Position numbers and translations under genes: made by a program. A stretch of 64,000 bases of DNA. It comes from SMYC01 sp965197495 (GTDB taxonomy: Bacteria > Acidobacteriota > Vicinamibacteria > Marinacidobacterales > SMYC01). The stretch lies in contig OZ240210.1 of the NCBI GenBank assembly GCA_965197495.1, positions 4,836,001-4,900,000 of the forward strand. The letters run 5' to 3'. The notes under the pieces were generated by a model. The model did no database searches. It saw nothing but the letters and a program-made list of their open reading frames with translations, and was not told the origin of the DNA. Of the stretch, positions 26,972-35,218 are shown in pieces; the stretch's first letter is position 1; every line of letters begins with the position of its first letter.

Positions 26972-27175
26972 GTTTGTCGGGGGCTATCTCATGGAGTGTG
27001 TGCAAGCGGACTACCCTTCGTTCACCTACCGGCACAACGAAGGCTGGCCGAACAACAACATCCTCGCGTCCTTGATGGTCGCGGAGGACCTGATGAGCGA
27101 GGGATTCATCTCGACCTATGCCGACATACTCTATCGGCCGTCCGCCGTGCGGGCGCTGCTCGCCGGGGAAGGAGA
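26972..27175 (+). pseudogene. Sugar/choline nucleotidyltransferase fragment
   Basis: Read one frame off the transporter, the segment gives VFVGGYLMECVQADYPSFTY and NNNILASLMVAEDLMSEGFI, then STYADILY. This is the central part of a glucose-1-phosphate or phosphocholine nucleotidyltransferase, with the N..IL.SL..A pattern and the YADI metal-binding Asp. The nucleotide-binding N-terminus and the rest of the catalytic domain are missing. Both edges are deletion junctions. Confidence 0.6.
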
Positions 27176-27586
27176 CATCCGTTGCGCCTCGATGAGCGCT
27201 TCCGGTTGCCCGAGCGGCTCTGGACTCTGCTGCCCGACTACCAAGATTTCGGATTCGCGGTGTTCAAGCTCGCGTCGGGACGCAGCCAGCGCGCGCACCC
27301 GATGGCGTTTGCATTTCCGACCCGCGACCCCGAAAGCCTTTTCTTTCCGACGCTTCACGTGCATGACGGCGACGTGCACGAGCTCGCGCGCTTCGATCAT
27401 TACCTCTGCGCCCAGGCGCCGCATCGCCCGAACGAGGATGGATGGGAGCCGTCGTACTGCAAAGCCGGAGAGCGCGTCGATGTCGACCAAACGAGGGGAA
27501 TTGTGCGAAGCGACCAGCTCTGCTATCGCCGGAGCCTCTTCGGAAAGCAAAAAAACCGTGACGTCATCTCGCCTCTCGCCGCGTAA
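27176..27586 (+). pseudogene. Conserved hypothetical protein, C-terminal fragment
   Basis: The sequence, in frame with the transporter, reads LPDYQDFGFAVFKLASGR, then HPMAFAFPTRDPESLFFPTL, then HVHDGDVHELARFDHYLC. It continues to the stop at 27584-27586. The pattern of a compact beta-rich protein with HVHDGDVH resembles a conserved uncharacterised family. Its N-terminus was removed at about 27176. Confidence 0.5.
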
Positions 27587-27614
27587 CACTCTCCATCGTC
27601 TCGAATAGGTCCCT

Positions 27615-27710
27615 TCAATCGTGGCGTAACGTGGCAAGAGGGTCGAGCTTCGCCGCACGGCCGCTGTTCGCGAAGGCCTCCACGCGAATACCACTGAGCA
27701 AGCTCTTCTG
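27615..27710 (-). pseudogene. Possible permease 3' end scrap
   Basis: On the minus strand one frame ends VEAFANSGRAAKLDPLATL then RHD and a stop at 27615. RAAKLDPLATLRHD is the usual C-terminus of MacB/FtsX-type ABC permeases. Only about 30 residues remain. The short match makes this tentative. Confidence 0.35.
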
Positions 27711-27792
27711 ACGCTGCAAAGAAAGGCCTCACTGCAACAGCCATGTAAAATATCCCATATTAGGTCATAATATACCTGTAATATAATCAACT

Positions 27793-29169
27793 ATGGGTAA
27801 AATGCGCCGAAAAGCGCTTGGTTATCTGGAAACTTGGAAATCCCGTCGGGATCGGAAACCCTTTGTGCTACGGGGTGCAAGGCAGGTGGGCAAGTCTTTC
27901 TTGGTTCGCCAATTCGCCGAATCTCAGTTCGACGGGATCATCGAAATCAATTTTGAGCGGAACCCGGAACACGCGTCGCTGTTCAGCACGTCACCCACTG
28001 ACACCATCCGGAAGCTCGAGCTTTTGTCTGGCCAGAAGATCGAGCCGGGCAAAACTCTAGTCTTTCTAGACGAGATACAGGCAGCGGCTCCCGTCTTTCC
28101 AACTCTACGATATTTCTACGAAGAACTTCCGGAGCAACACGTCATCGCGGCGGGGTCACTCCTGGAGTTCGTGCTCGAAGAGCATGAGTTCCCGATGCCC
28201 GTCGGCCGGATCGAGTATTTGCACCTGGGACCGATGCTGTTCGAGGAGTTCCTGCTCGCTGCCGGCAAAGACCAATGGGTTCGCTTCTTAGAAGAGTTCT
28301 CGCTCGGGGAGCACATCCCGGAAGCGATCCATTCCGAATTGCTAGGCCTGTTGCGCCAGTTCATCGTCATTGGAGGCATGCCGGCTGCCATCGATGCATT
28401 CCTGAGCTCGGACTCCCTGCTCGAGTGCGACGGCGTCAAGCATTCCATCCTGTCCACGTACCAGGACGATTTCAGCAAGTACGGAAGACGGGTGAACCAC
28501 CGGCGCCTCACGAAGGTCTTCCGGGCGCTGCCGAGGCTCGTGGGATCTCGGTTTGCCTATGTGAACATAGACCGCCACGAACGGTCTAGAGAGCTTGCCG
28601 AAAGCCTTCACATGCTCGCGCTCGCCCGCGTCATACACCGCGTCTACCACTCGGCGAGCAACGGCGTGCCGCTCGGCGTCGATGTCAATGAAAGAAAATC
28701 CAAAGTGCTGTTTCTCGACGTGGGGCTTCTGGTCCGCGCTCTAGGGCTCGGCTTGTTGGATTTCGAGCGAGCGGAGGATTTGCTTTTCGTCAACGAAGGT
28801 GCGGTAAGCGAACAGTTCGTAGGGCAGCATCTGCTGTACTCGGGCCAGCTCTTCGAGGAACCAGAGCTCTATTTCTGGGCCCGGGAAAAACGGAATGCGC
28901 TCGCCGAAGTGGACTACGTGATCTCAGACGGACCTACAATCATCCCCATCGAGGTCAAAGCGGGCAAGACGGGAACCTTGAAATCACTGCACATGTTTTT
29001 GAGTGAGAAGAGAAGCCGTCTCGGCGTTCGGCTCAATACCGATACACCGTCCTTGCTCGAGGTCGAAGCGGCTGCACCAGGGGTTGAGGGCAACCGCTAC
29101 ATGCTACTGTCGCTGCCTCTTTACATGGTCGGACAGTTGAGGCGCTTGGCAAGGAATTGCCTAGGCTGA
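27793..29169 (+). CDS. AAA_14/DUF4143 ATPase
   Basis: The 458-residue product has an N-terminal AAA_14 domain with Walker A VLRGARQVGKSFLVRQF and Walker B TLVFLDEIQAA, sensor VIAAGSLLEFVL. The C-terminal DUF4143 region carries a PD-(D/E)XK-like motif, AEVDYVISDG...IPIEVKAGK. The family is common in genomic islands; its role is unclear, and toxin-antitoxin or defence links are only proposed. The upstream region is very AT-rich (TATAAT at 27782-27787, five bases before the ATG), unlike its neighbours. This fits acquisition and possibly a leaderless message. The gene looks intact. Confidence 0.9.
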   Translation: MGKMRRKALGYLETWKSRRDRKPFVLRGARQVGKSFLVRQFAESQFDGIIEINFERNPEHASLFSTSPTDTIRKLELLSGQKIEPGKTLVFLDEIQAAAPVFPTLRYFYEELPEQHVIAAGSLLEFVLEEHEFPMPVGRIEYLHLGPMLFEEFLLAAGKDQWVRFLEEFSLGEHIPEAIHSELLGLLRQFIVIGGMPAAIDAFLSSDSLLECDGVKHSILSTYQDDFSKYGRRVNHRRLTKVFRALPRLVGSRFAYVNIDRHERSRELAESLHMLALARVIHRVYHSASNGVPLGVDVNERKSKVLFLDVGLLVRALGLGLLDFERAEDLLFVNEGAVSEQFVGQHLLYSGQLFEEPELYFWAREKRNALAEVDYVISDGPTIIPIEVKAGKTGTLKSLHMFLSEKRSRLGVRLNTDTPSLLEVEAAAPGVEGNRYMLLSLPLYMVGQLRRLARNCLG

Positions 29170-29511
29170 AAATCGAACGATCCCCGCATATCCTTTGAAG
29201 ATCGGGGCGCCTGTGACGCCTCCTTCGAGGTCGGTGCCCGCGCCATAGATTTCGCCATCTCGTTCGGACGAGATGGCGCGGCGCCGGCTTTCTGTCTCTT
29301 TCTCCGCCGGCCGAGCTTCTTCTTCGGATCTTTCTTGTCGAGCGCGATGTCGGTCTCCAAAATATCGGGCCGTTGCTTCTGAGCGTTGTCGACCCCCCAA
29401 CTCCGTGTTGTTGTCGCACGGGCCGCCGGCCTTCATTGCCCATCAGTGAAGTGTGCCCGAGCGCTTGGTGCTGCTCGATCCGTTTCTTGATTACCGTTAG
29501 AATCAGCGACG
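29170..29511. other. Remnant region with perfect hairpin
   Basis: The minus strand gives a short tail, GTDLEGGVTGAPIFKGYAGI followed by VRFSA and a stop at about 29167. It looks like the end of a secreted propeller protein, but the frame breaks within 60 bases. A perfect inverted repeat, GCCATCTCGT-4-ACGAGATGGC, spans about 29254-29277 and could act as a transcription terminator for the convergent side. The rest has no recognisable content and should include the promoter of the kinase gene at 29512. Confidence 0.4.
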
Positions 29512-32072
29512 ATGACCTTGTCCTCGGGAACGAAGCTCAGCCACTACGAAATCCTCGAGCCCATTGGCGCGGGCGGGATGGGAGAAGTGTACCGGGCTCG
29601 CGACACCAAGCTCGGGCGTGAGGTCGCGATCAAAGTCCTTCCTGAAGAGCTCTCCCGGGACCGTGAACGTCTTGCGCGCTTCGAGCGCGAAGCGAAGTTG
29701 CTCGCGGCACTGAATCATCCCGCGATCGCGCATCTCTACGGATTCGAGGAAGAGAGCGGCACGAGCTTCCTCGTGATGGAGCTCGTAGAAGGGGAGACGC
29801 TAGCGGATCGGATAGCGCGGGGGCCGATCCCGATCGACGAAGCGATCCCGCTCTTCATCCAGATTGCCGAGGGGATCGAGGCCGCTCACGACAAAGGCAT
29901 CGTCCACCGGGACTTGAAGCCGGCCAACATTATGATCACGCCCGAAGGCAAGGTCAAGATCCTGGACTTCGGTCTGGCGAAGGCTTTCGCCGACGAGGAG
30001 AGGGAGCCGCTTCAATCCTCGCTCTCCCCCACGCTCACAAAGGGCACGGCGCTCGGCACCATCCTCGGAACCGCCTCCTACATGAGCCCGGAGCAAGCTC
30101 GCGGAAAGGCCGTCGACAAGCGTACAGACGTCTGGGCGTTCGGATGTTGCGTTTACGAGTCGGTCACCGGGAAAAAGACGTTCGACGGCGAGACGGTGAC
30201 CGATATCCTCGCTGCCGTCGTCAAGACCGAGCCCGACTGGGCGGGGGTCCCGACGACGCTGCGGCGGCTTTTGCGACGCTGCCTCGCGAAAGACCCGCGC
30301 CGGCGACTGAAGGACATCGCCGACGCACGGCTCGAGCTCGAAGAGCCCGAGGAAACGGTTGTCGAGCCGACCCCTGCGCGTCGAAGCTCCCTGTTGCCGT
30401 GGATCCTCACGGCGGCCTCCCTCGTCGCGGCCACCGGACTTCTCGTCTCCCGGGGAGCGAGAGAAGCCGAACGCGTGCACAGATTTCAGGTCGCGCTCCC
30501 CGAGTTTCTGAGACTCAATCGCGGCGCGTCGCCTGTTATCTCGCCCGACGGGGAACGGATCGTCTTTACGGCCATCGACGAGTCGGGCCGCCCAACCCTG
30601 TGGCTCCGCTCGTTCGACGCCCTCGAGGTCCAAAAGCTCGCTGGCACGGAGGGCGCAGGGTTCCCGTTCTGGTCGCCCGATAGCCGTCGCGTCGGCTTCT
30701 TCGCGGAGAGCGAGCTCTGCATCGTCGATCTAGAGCACCTCCTCGAAAAGTGTGCGATCTCACGAGAGGGAGCGGAAGAGGCGGCACCTGGAACGATGAC
30801 GGGGTCATCCTTTTCGCGGACGGGGGTAGGCTCACACGAGTGGCCGAGACGGGAGGCCCGATCGCGATCGTGACCGAGTTCGACGCAGCACGGCACGAAA
30901 CCTCCCACCGTTACCCGGCGTTTCTTCCGGACGGAGAGCATTTTCTCTTCACAGCGCGGAGCGATGTAGGCGAGCACTCGATCCTCGTCGGTTCTCTCTC
31001 GGGTGAGGAGCCCGTGCGCCTTCTGAATGCGTTCTCCACGGTGGCGTATTCGGATACCTATATTCTTTACGCTCGCAACGACGCACTCATGGCGCAACCC
31101 TTCGACGCCGGCGCGCTCGAGCTTTCGGGCAATCCGGTTTCCGTGGTCGAGGGCGTCGTTAGTTCCTCGATTGGAACCGCTCCCTTCTCGCTCTCAGCTA
31201 ACGGAGTTCTCGCTTATGGGACACAAAGTGGTGGGCGGCGGCTCGTCGGGCTCGACAAGACGGGTAAAGAGCTCGAGGGCCACGAGCTCGAGGGTGGGCT
31301 CAACCACGTCCGTCTTTCGCGGGACGGGAAGAACGCTGCGATTTCGGGAGCCTACAACGAGCTCGGCTCCGATATATGGTTACTCGACAGGATTCGGGGC
31401 GTTTCGGAGCGCTTAAGCTTCGACCCTAGCTGGGACTCGTCTCCCGTCTGGTCCCCCGACGGACGGCGCATCGCCTACCGCGCTGGAGGTGGAGGTTCCA
31501 TCGTCGTCATCGACCTCGATGCTCGCGAAACGGACGTCACCAAAATGCTTCTGGGTGAGCGCGCTTCGCCGACGGACTGGACCCCGGACGGACGCTTTTT
31601 AATCTATCAGAAAGAGGGCGACCTCTTCGCGCTCCCGCTCGAGGAGGGCGAGCCCGTTCCGCTGGCCGAGACCCCGTTCGACGAGACGACGGGGCGGATC
31701 TCACCCGACGGTCGCTTCCTTGCTTATGTCTCGAACGAGACCAGCCGGGATGAGGTCTGGGTGACGCCGTTTCTTTCGCAGGGTCGGAGAGAGCGCGTGT
31801 CGCCGGACGGCGGGGGGGTGCCCCTGTGGAGTCGCGACGGCGAAACGCTCTTCTACCTCAATCCTAGCTCCGAGGTCGTCGCGGTTTCGGTGCGAACCGG
31901 CGAAGGGCTCACGTTGGGCACTCCAGAGGTGCTCTTTCGAGCGAACATCGATGTGGGCTTTTCACCGTGGGACGTCCTTGGAAACGACGAGGGTTTCCTC
32001 GTCATAAAACGAAGTGACGAACCGTCTGAGTTCACCATCGTCTGGAACTGGGCGGCGGAGCTCGATCGTTGA
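29512..32072 (+). pseudogene. Ser/Thr kinase with WD40-type propeller, frameshifted
   Basis: The kinase domain is complete: P-loop IGAGGMGEVYRA, VAIKVLPEEL, catalytic loop GIVHRDLKPANIM, ILDFGLAKAF, and activation segment GTASYMSPEQARG. A membrane helix (LLPWILTAASLVAATGLLVS) precedes an extracellular TolB/WD40-like propeller with repeated SPDGERIVF and SPDGRRIAY motifs. One base is lost near 30750: the first frame ends with foreign sequence at 30873, and the propeller resumes in another frame at DLTRGSGRGGTWNDDGVI, running to the stop at 32072. If real, the message still gives a membrane kinase with a truncated sensor. Otherwise it is a sequencing error. Confidence 0.85.
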
Positions 32073-32362
32073 TCCTGGAAAACCAAGGGAATTGGATCCA
32101 GCACGCTGCTTGGAAGCCGGCGAAATTGGGGTGCGTGCGTCGTCTACTATTAAGGTAGGTCAAGCGACTCGCGAACTCGTAGGCGTTGTCTCTCTGGTCG
32201 GACCAGGTAAACTCCATCATCACGTCTCGGCGCGTCAGTGACTCGGCGTTCTCCCAAACTGCCGTCTAACGAGCGATTGCTGCTGACGCGATATACAATT
32301 CGAGTCGCGTGCTGCGCTTGCGGTCGGCATCTTGGTCGCGCAGCAGAATCGCGAGACGTTAG
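32073..32362. other. Intergenic, nothing recognised
   Basis: About 290 bases lie between the kinase-propeller and the DUF2711-like gene. The base composition is lower in GC than the flanks. I see no RNA gene or protein-like frame. Confidence 0.4.
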
Positions 32363-33081
32363 ATGGACAAGGTGACGCCTCAAGAAGTACCCAGACACCT
32401 GACGTACCCGAAATACGAAGTGCCCTTCAAGAAGTGGTACGAAGGACACTATGAGTGTTGTTTTGTGCTGTTGCATCCGTTTATCGGCCTTCCGCGAGAA
32501 GCGACGGCTCGAGTTGATGACTATCCCCGCGCGGAATTGGTCAGATCCGCTGGGTTCAAGGTGCCATGGTCTGAGGTCGCAACGTCGACTGGCATCGGGT
32601 CGTGTGCGCGCCTCAACAATGCCCTTCTGACTAGCATTGGTGCCATCACAACGCGGTGCCAGGACCGAGGTGCCGCTGCGACGCTTGGCGAGTGGATTGA
32701 AAAGCAGCCGGTTTGGGCTCCCAGCGAAGGAGTCTTCGAAGAGCTGCTGGAAGTCGACATCCTGTGGGCATTTCGTCACGCTGGCGAGTCAGTTGTTCAC
32801 GGAATTGAGGAACTCGGTCTTAGCTCGGGAGTCGACCTATCCATGAGATCGAGGCGACGAACTGCGGGTTGCAGGGAGTCTTCGGTGGCGTCCACGGCAG
32901 CGGGTACCCGGCCTCCCAGGACTTTCTCTTCGTGGTCGACTGGGACAGTTTCTTCACGCTGTTCTGCGGTAAGCAGGACTTCGTGGGCTCGGTTGTAGCC
33001 AAAAGGCAGTTGGAGGGATTCTTTGGCGATGAGTCGACATCGCACTGGTGGTCACTGCCGGAAGCCGGCGGATACCTTTAG
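32363..33081 (+). pseudogene. DUF2711-like protein, frameshifted
   Basis: The first frame (MDKVTPQEVPRHLTYPKYEV, PFKKWYEGHYECCFVLLHPF, VWAPSEGVFEELLEVDILWA) matches my recollection of DUF2711 proteins, which have no known function. Near 32840-32845 one base is gained or lost. The natural continuation is in another frame: HEIEATNCGLQGVFGGVHGS, then DFLFVVDWDSFFTLFCG, ending WSLPEAGGYL at 33081. The summed length (~238 residues) is that of a complete protein. Codon use is less GC-biased than in neighbouring genes, which suggests transfer. Confidence 0.6.
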
Positions 33082-33102
33082 GGCCCGAAGGCCTACCCTG
33101 CT

Positions 33103-33483
33103 TTAGTCCAGTAGTCCCAGGACGGCGGAGGCGTTTTCCGGGTCGATGCGATAGCGCACGTTTCCCTCCAGGAAGCAGGCGCGGCGGATGAGTAAGGGAG
33201 CCAGGTCGCCGCCTCGTAGGATGACGCCCGGCGCGTACTTCTCGCTGGAAATTGTGAAATCAGTCGATCCGAGGCCATGCACGCCGTACATATCAAACGC
33301 GTGGAAAGGGTCGGGGTGGTGGCCCATGCAGCTCTCGAGCTCCACGGTCCACGGATGTGAAAAGCTGCCATCGCGGCCGGGAGGACGGCCCAGAAATGTC
33401 TGGAGGCGGTGCCGCAGGTGGTCAGCCCGGGCCCGCATTTTGATCATCAGCTCCTCCATGTCCCGGCGGAAGCTTTCGGACAT
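33103..33483 (-). CDS. Hypothetical protein, pair member 2
   Basis: The product is 126 residues, MSESFRRDMEELMIKMRARA with a helical start, then YAPGVILRGGDLAPLLIRRA. No signal peptide and no recognised family. It lies 15 bases after the hypothetical gene at 33499-34305, so the two are probably one operon. It converges with the DUF2711-like remnant. Confidence 0.45.
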   Translation of the reverse strand: MSESFRRDMEELMIKMRARADHLRHRLQTFLGRPPGRDGSFSHPWTVELESCMGHHPDPFHAFDMYGVHGLGSTDFTISSEKYAPGVILRGGDLAPLLIRRACFLEGNVRYRIDPENASAVLGLLD

Positions 33484-33498
33484 GCGGGTATCGCGTGG

Positions 33499-34305
33499 CT
33501 ACAAGAAGTCGAGACTATCCACATAACGCGCGAAGTCCAGCACCAACTCCAGGCGCTCGGCCAGGTCTTGGTGGGACACGTTGATGCGTCTGAGAGTCTG
33601 GGCGTCACGTTCAATGACTTCTCCCACATCCTCAGTGGCGGCAAGGAACGACAGATCGCGCAGCCGCTCGTTAAGGAGCGCCACGGTTGTGCCCGTGTAG
33701 TCACCCAGCCGACGAGATATCCCGGCTGCTCCCAGCGGGGCAACGTCGGACGGGAGTATCGAGGGGAGAGACTGATCGAACGCGAGCGCCAAGAGCGTAT
33801 CCCGGCTCTCCGGTGGGATGGGGAGCTCATTCAATACGGCTCCGCCAGCTTGACGGGTCCAGTACGCAGCCAACGGGAAGCTGGCCTCGCGCGCCCATTC
33901 AGAGTAGTCGTTGCGCTGGACCTCCACAAAGAGTCCCAAGCCAGCCACGGGATTTATGGCTTGTTTTACCAGTGAAAAGGAGGGTCCGATTCGGCCGGCC
34001 AAAACGTCCTCGTTTTGGTCAGGCGTGCGGACGACGAACTCGTCCAGGGCGGTATCGCCGCGGACTCCTTTGAGCCGGGCCAGCGCTGGCAGCTCTTTTT
34101 GAAAGTGCTCTTCGAAAACACCGGGGTTGACGCGGATCCAGGCCGCGACCATCCGATCGAGCTCGACGCCAGCTGCCTCGGATTGCAGCGCTTCGACGAA
34201 CGCCTTCCAAACTTCTGCCAAGCTGGAATCGGTCCGATGCCCCCGCTGTAGCCCATGGGGATATTCTAGGCTACGGGGGACGCGTTCTGCACTTCGACCG
34301 ACCAC
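33499..34305 (-). CDS. Hypothetical protein, pair member 1
   Basis: The product is up to 268 residues, mostly helical (WKAFVEALQSEAAGVELDRM, SLVKQAINPVAGLGLFVEVQ, LNERLRDLSFLAATEDVGEV). I do not recognise it. The start is uncertain. A frame-shifted alternative beginning at ATG 34256 (MGYSGGIGPIPAWQKFG) looks more like a natural N-terminus, so a frameshift near 34220 is possible. The gene is followed closely by 33103-33483. Confidence 0.45.
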   Translation of the reverse strand: MVGRSAERVPRSLEYPHGLQRGHRTDSSLAEVWKAFVEALQSEAAGVELDRMVAAWIRVNPGVFEEHFQKELPALARLKGVRGDTALDEFVVRTPDQNEDVLAGRIGPSFSLVKQAINPVAGLGLFVEVQRNDYSEWAREASFPLAAYWTRQAGGAVLNELPIPPESRDTLLALAFDQSLPSILPSDVAPLGAAGISRRLGDYTGTTVALLNERLRDLSFLAATEDVGEVIERDAQTLRRINVSHQDLAERLELVLDFARYVDSLDFL

Positions 34306-34406
34306 GACCCGTCATGACGGATAGGTATTTCTATCCATCGGCGTTTGGAGAGCGCTTCGCCGTCTACGGTTGGTGATGTGTGAAAATGGGACCGCTGGGC
34401 GCGACG

Positions 34407-35173
34407 CTAGAGCGCGAAGACGAACACCAAAGCGATCGCCACCGGGGCGACGAAGCGCACCACGAAACAGAGCGCGTCGAACCAGAAACCTTCGGCGAGT
34501 CCGAGCTCCTCTCGAAGCGAGTCTTTCTAAAAAATCCATCCCCCATAGACCGCGATCAAGAAGCCACCCGCGGGGATGACGAGGTTGGCGGTGAAAAAAT
34601 CCATCAACTCGAACATGTTCTTCTCGGCGATGGGTCGGAATCGGCGAGGAGGTTGAACGACAGAAGGACCGGCAATCCCATGAGCCACATGAAACCTCCG
34701 GCCGCGATCGCGGCGGGCCGTCTAAAAACGCTGCAGTGCTCCACGAGCCAGGACACGGGCGGCTCGAGCATGCCGATCGCCGAGGTCACGGCAGCGATCG
34801 CCATGAGCACGAAGAAGAGCGGCCCGAAGATAGCTCCCGCGGGCATTTGCGCGAAAGCGATCGGAAGCGTGACGAAGACGAGCCCGGGACCTTCCCCGGG
34901 CTCGAGACCGTAGCTGAGCACGAGCGGAAAGATCACGAGTCCCACAAGCAGGGCGACAGCCGTATCCGCCACGGCAACAGTGCCCGCCATGCGCGGGATG
35001 GAAATATTCTTGGGCATGTAGGCGCAGTAGACGAGCACGAAAGCGCCCCCGCCGTTGACGCCCGTGATGTACGGGAAGCGCCAGATGTTCCCGAGGCCCA
35101 CGGCGCTTCCTACGGCCGCGAGCAGAAAGGCGCGCTGGGACGACCACTGCTCGCGGACAGCGTCGTTCGCCAT
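34407..35173 (-). pseudogene. Sodium:neurotransmitter symporter family, decayed
   Basis: The N-terminus is the classic NSS helix 1 (AFLLAAVGSAVGLGNIWRFP) and helix 2. After FVLVY the sequence jumps in frame to CAYMPKNISIPRMAGTVAVA, deleting about 200 residues. Helices 8-10 follow (LEPGEGPGLVFVTLPIAFAQ, TSAIGMLEPPVSWLVE). Near 34605 the frame shifts to MFELMDFFTANLVIPAGGFL, and an in-frame TAG follows WIF before the tail LCFVVRFVAPVAIALVFVFA. Three independent lesions make this a clear pseudogene of a Na+-coupled amino acid or amine transporter. Confidence 0.85.
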
Positions 35174-35218
35174 GTCGTCAGATCTCGAGATACATGCCGA
35201 CCGACTCAGGCGCCGTCG

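Noticed and set aside
27793..29169. Defence-island anchor (DUF4143 ATPase)
   Set aside because: The gene is real, but no restriction, CBASS, Gabija or similar partner genes lie next to it, so a defence system is not supported.
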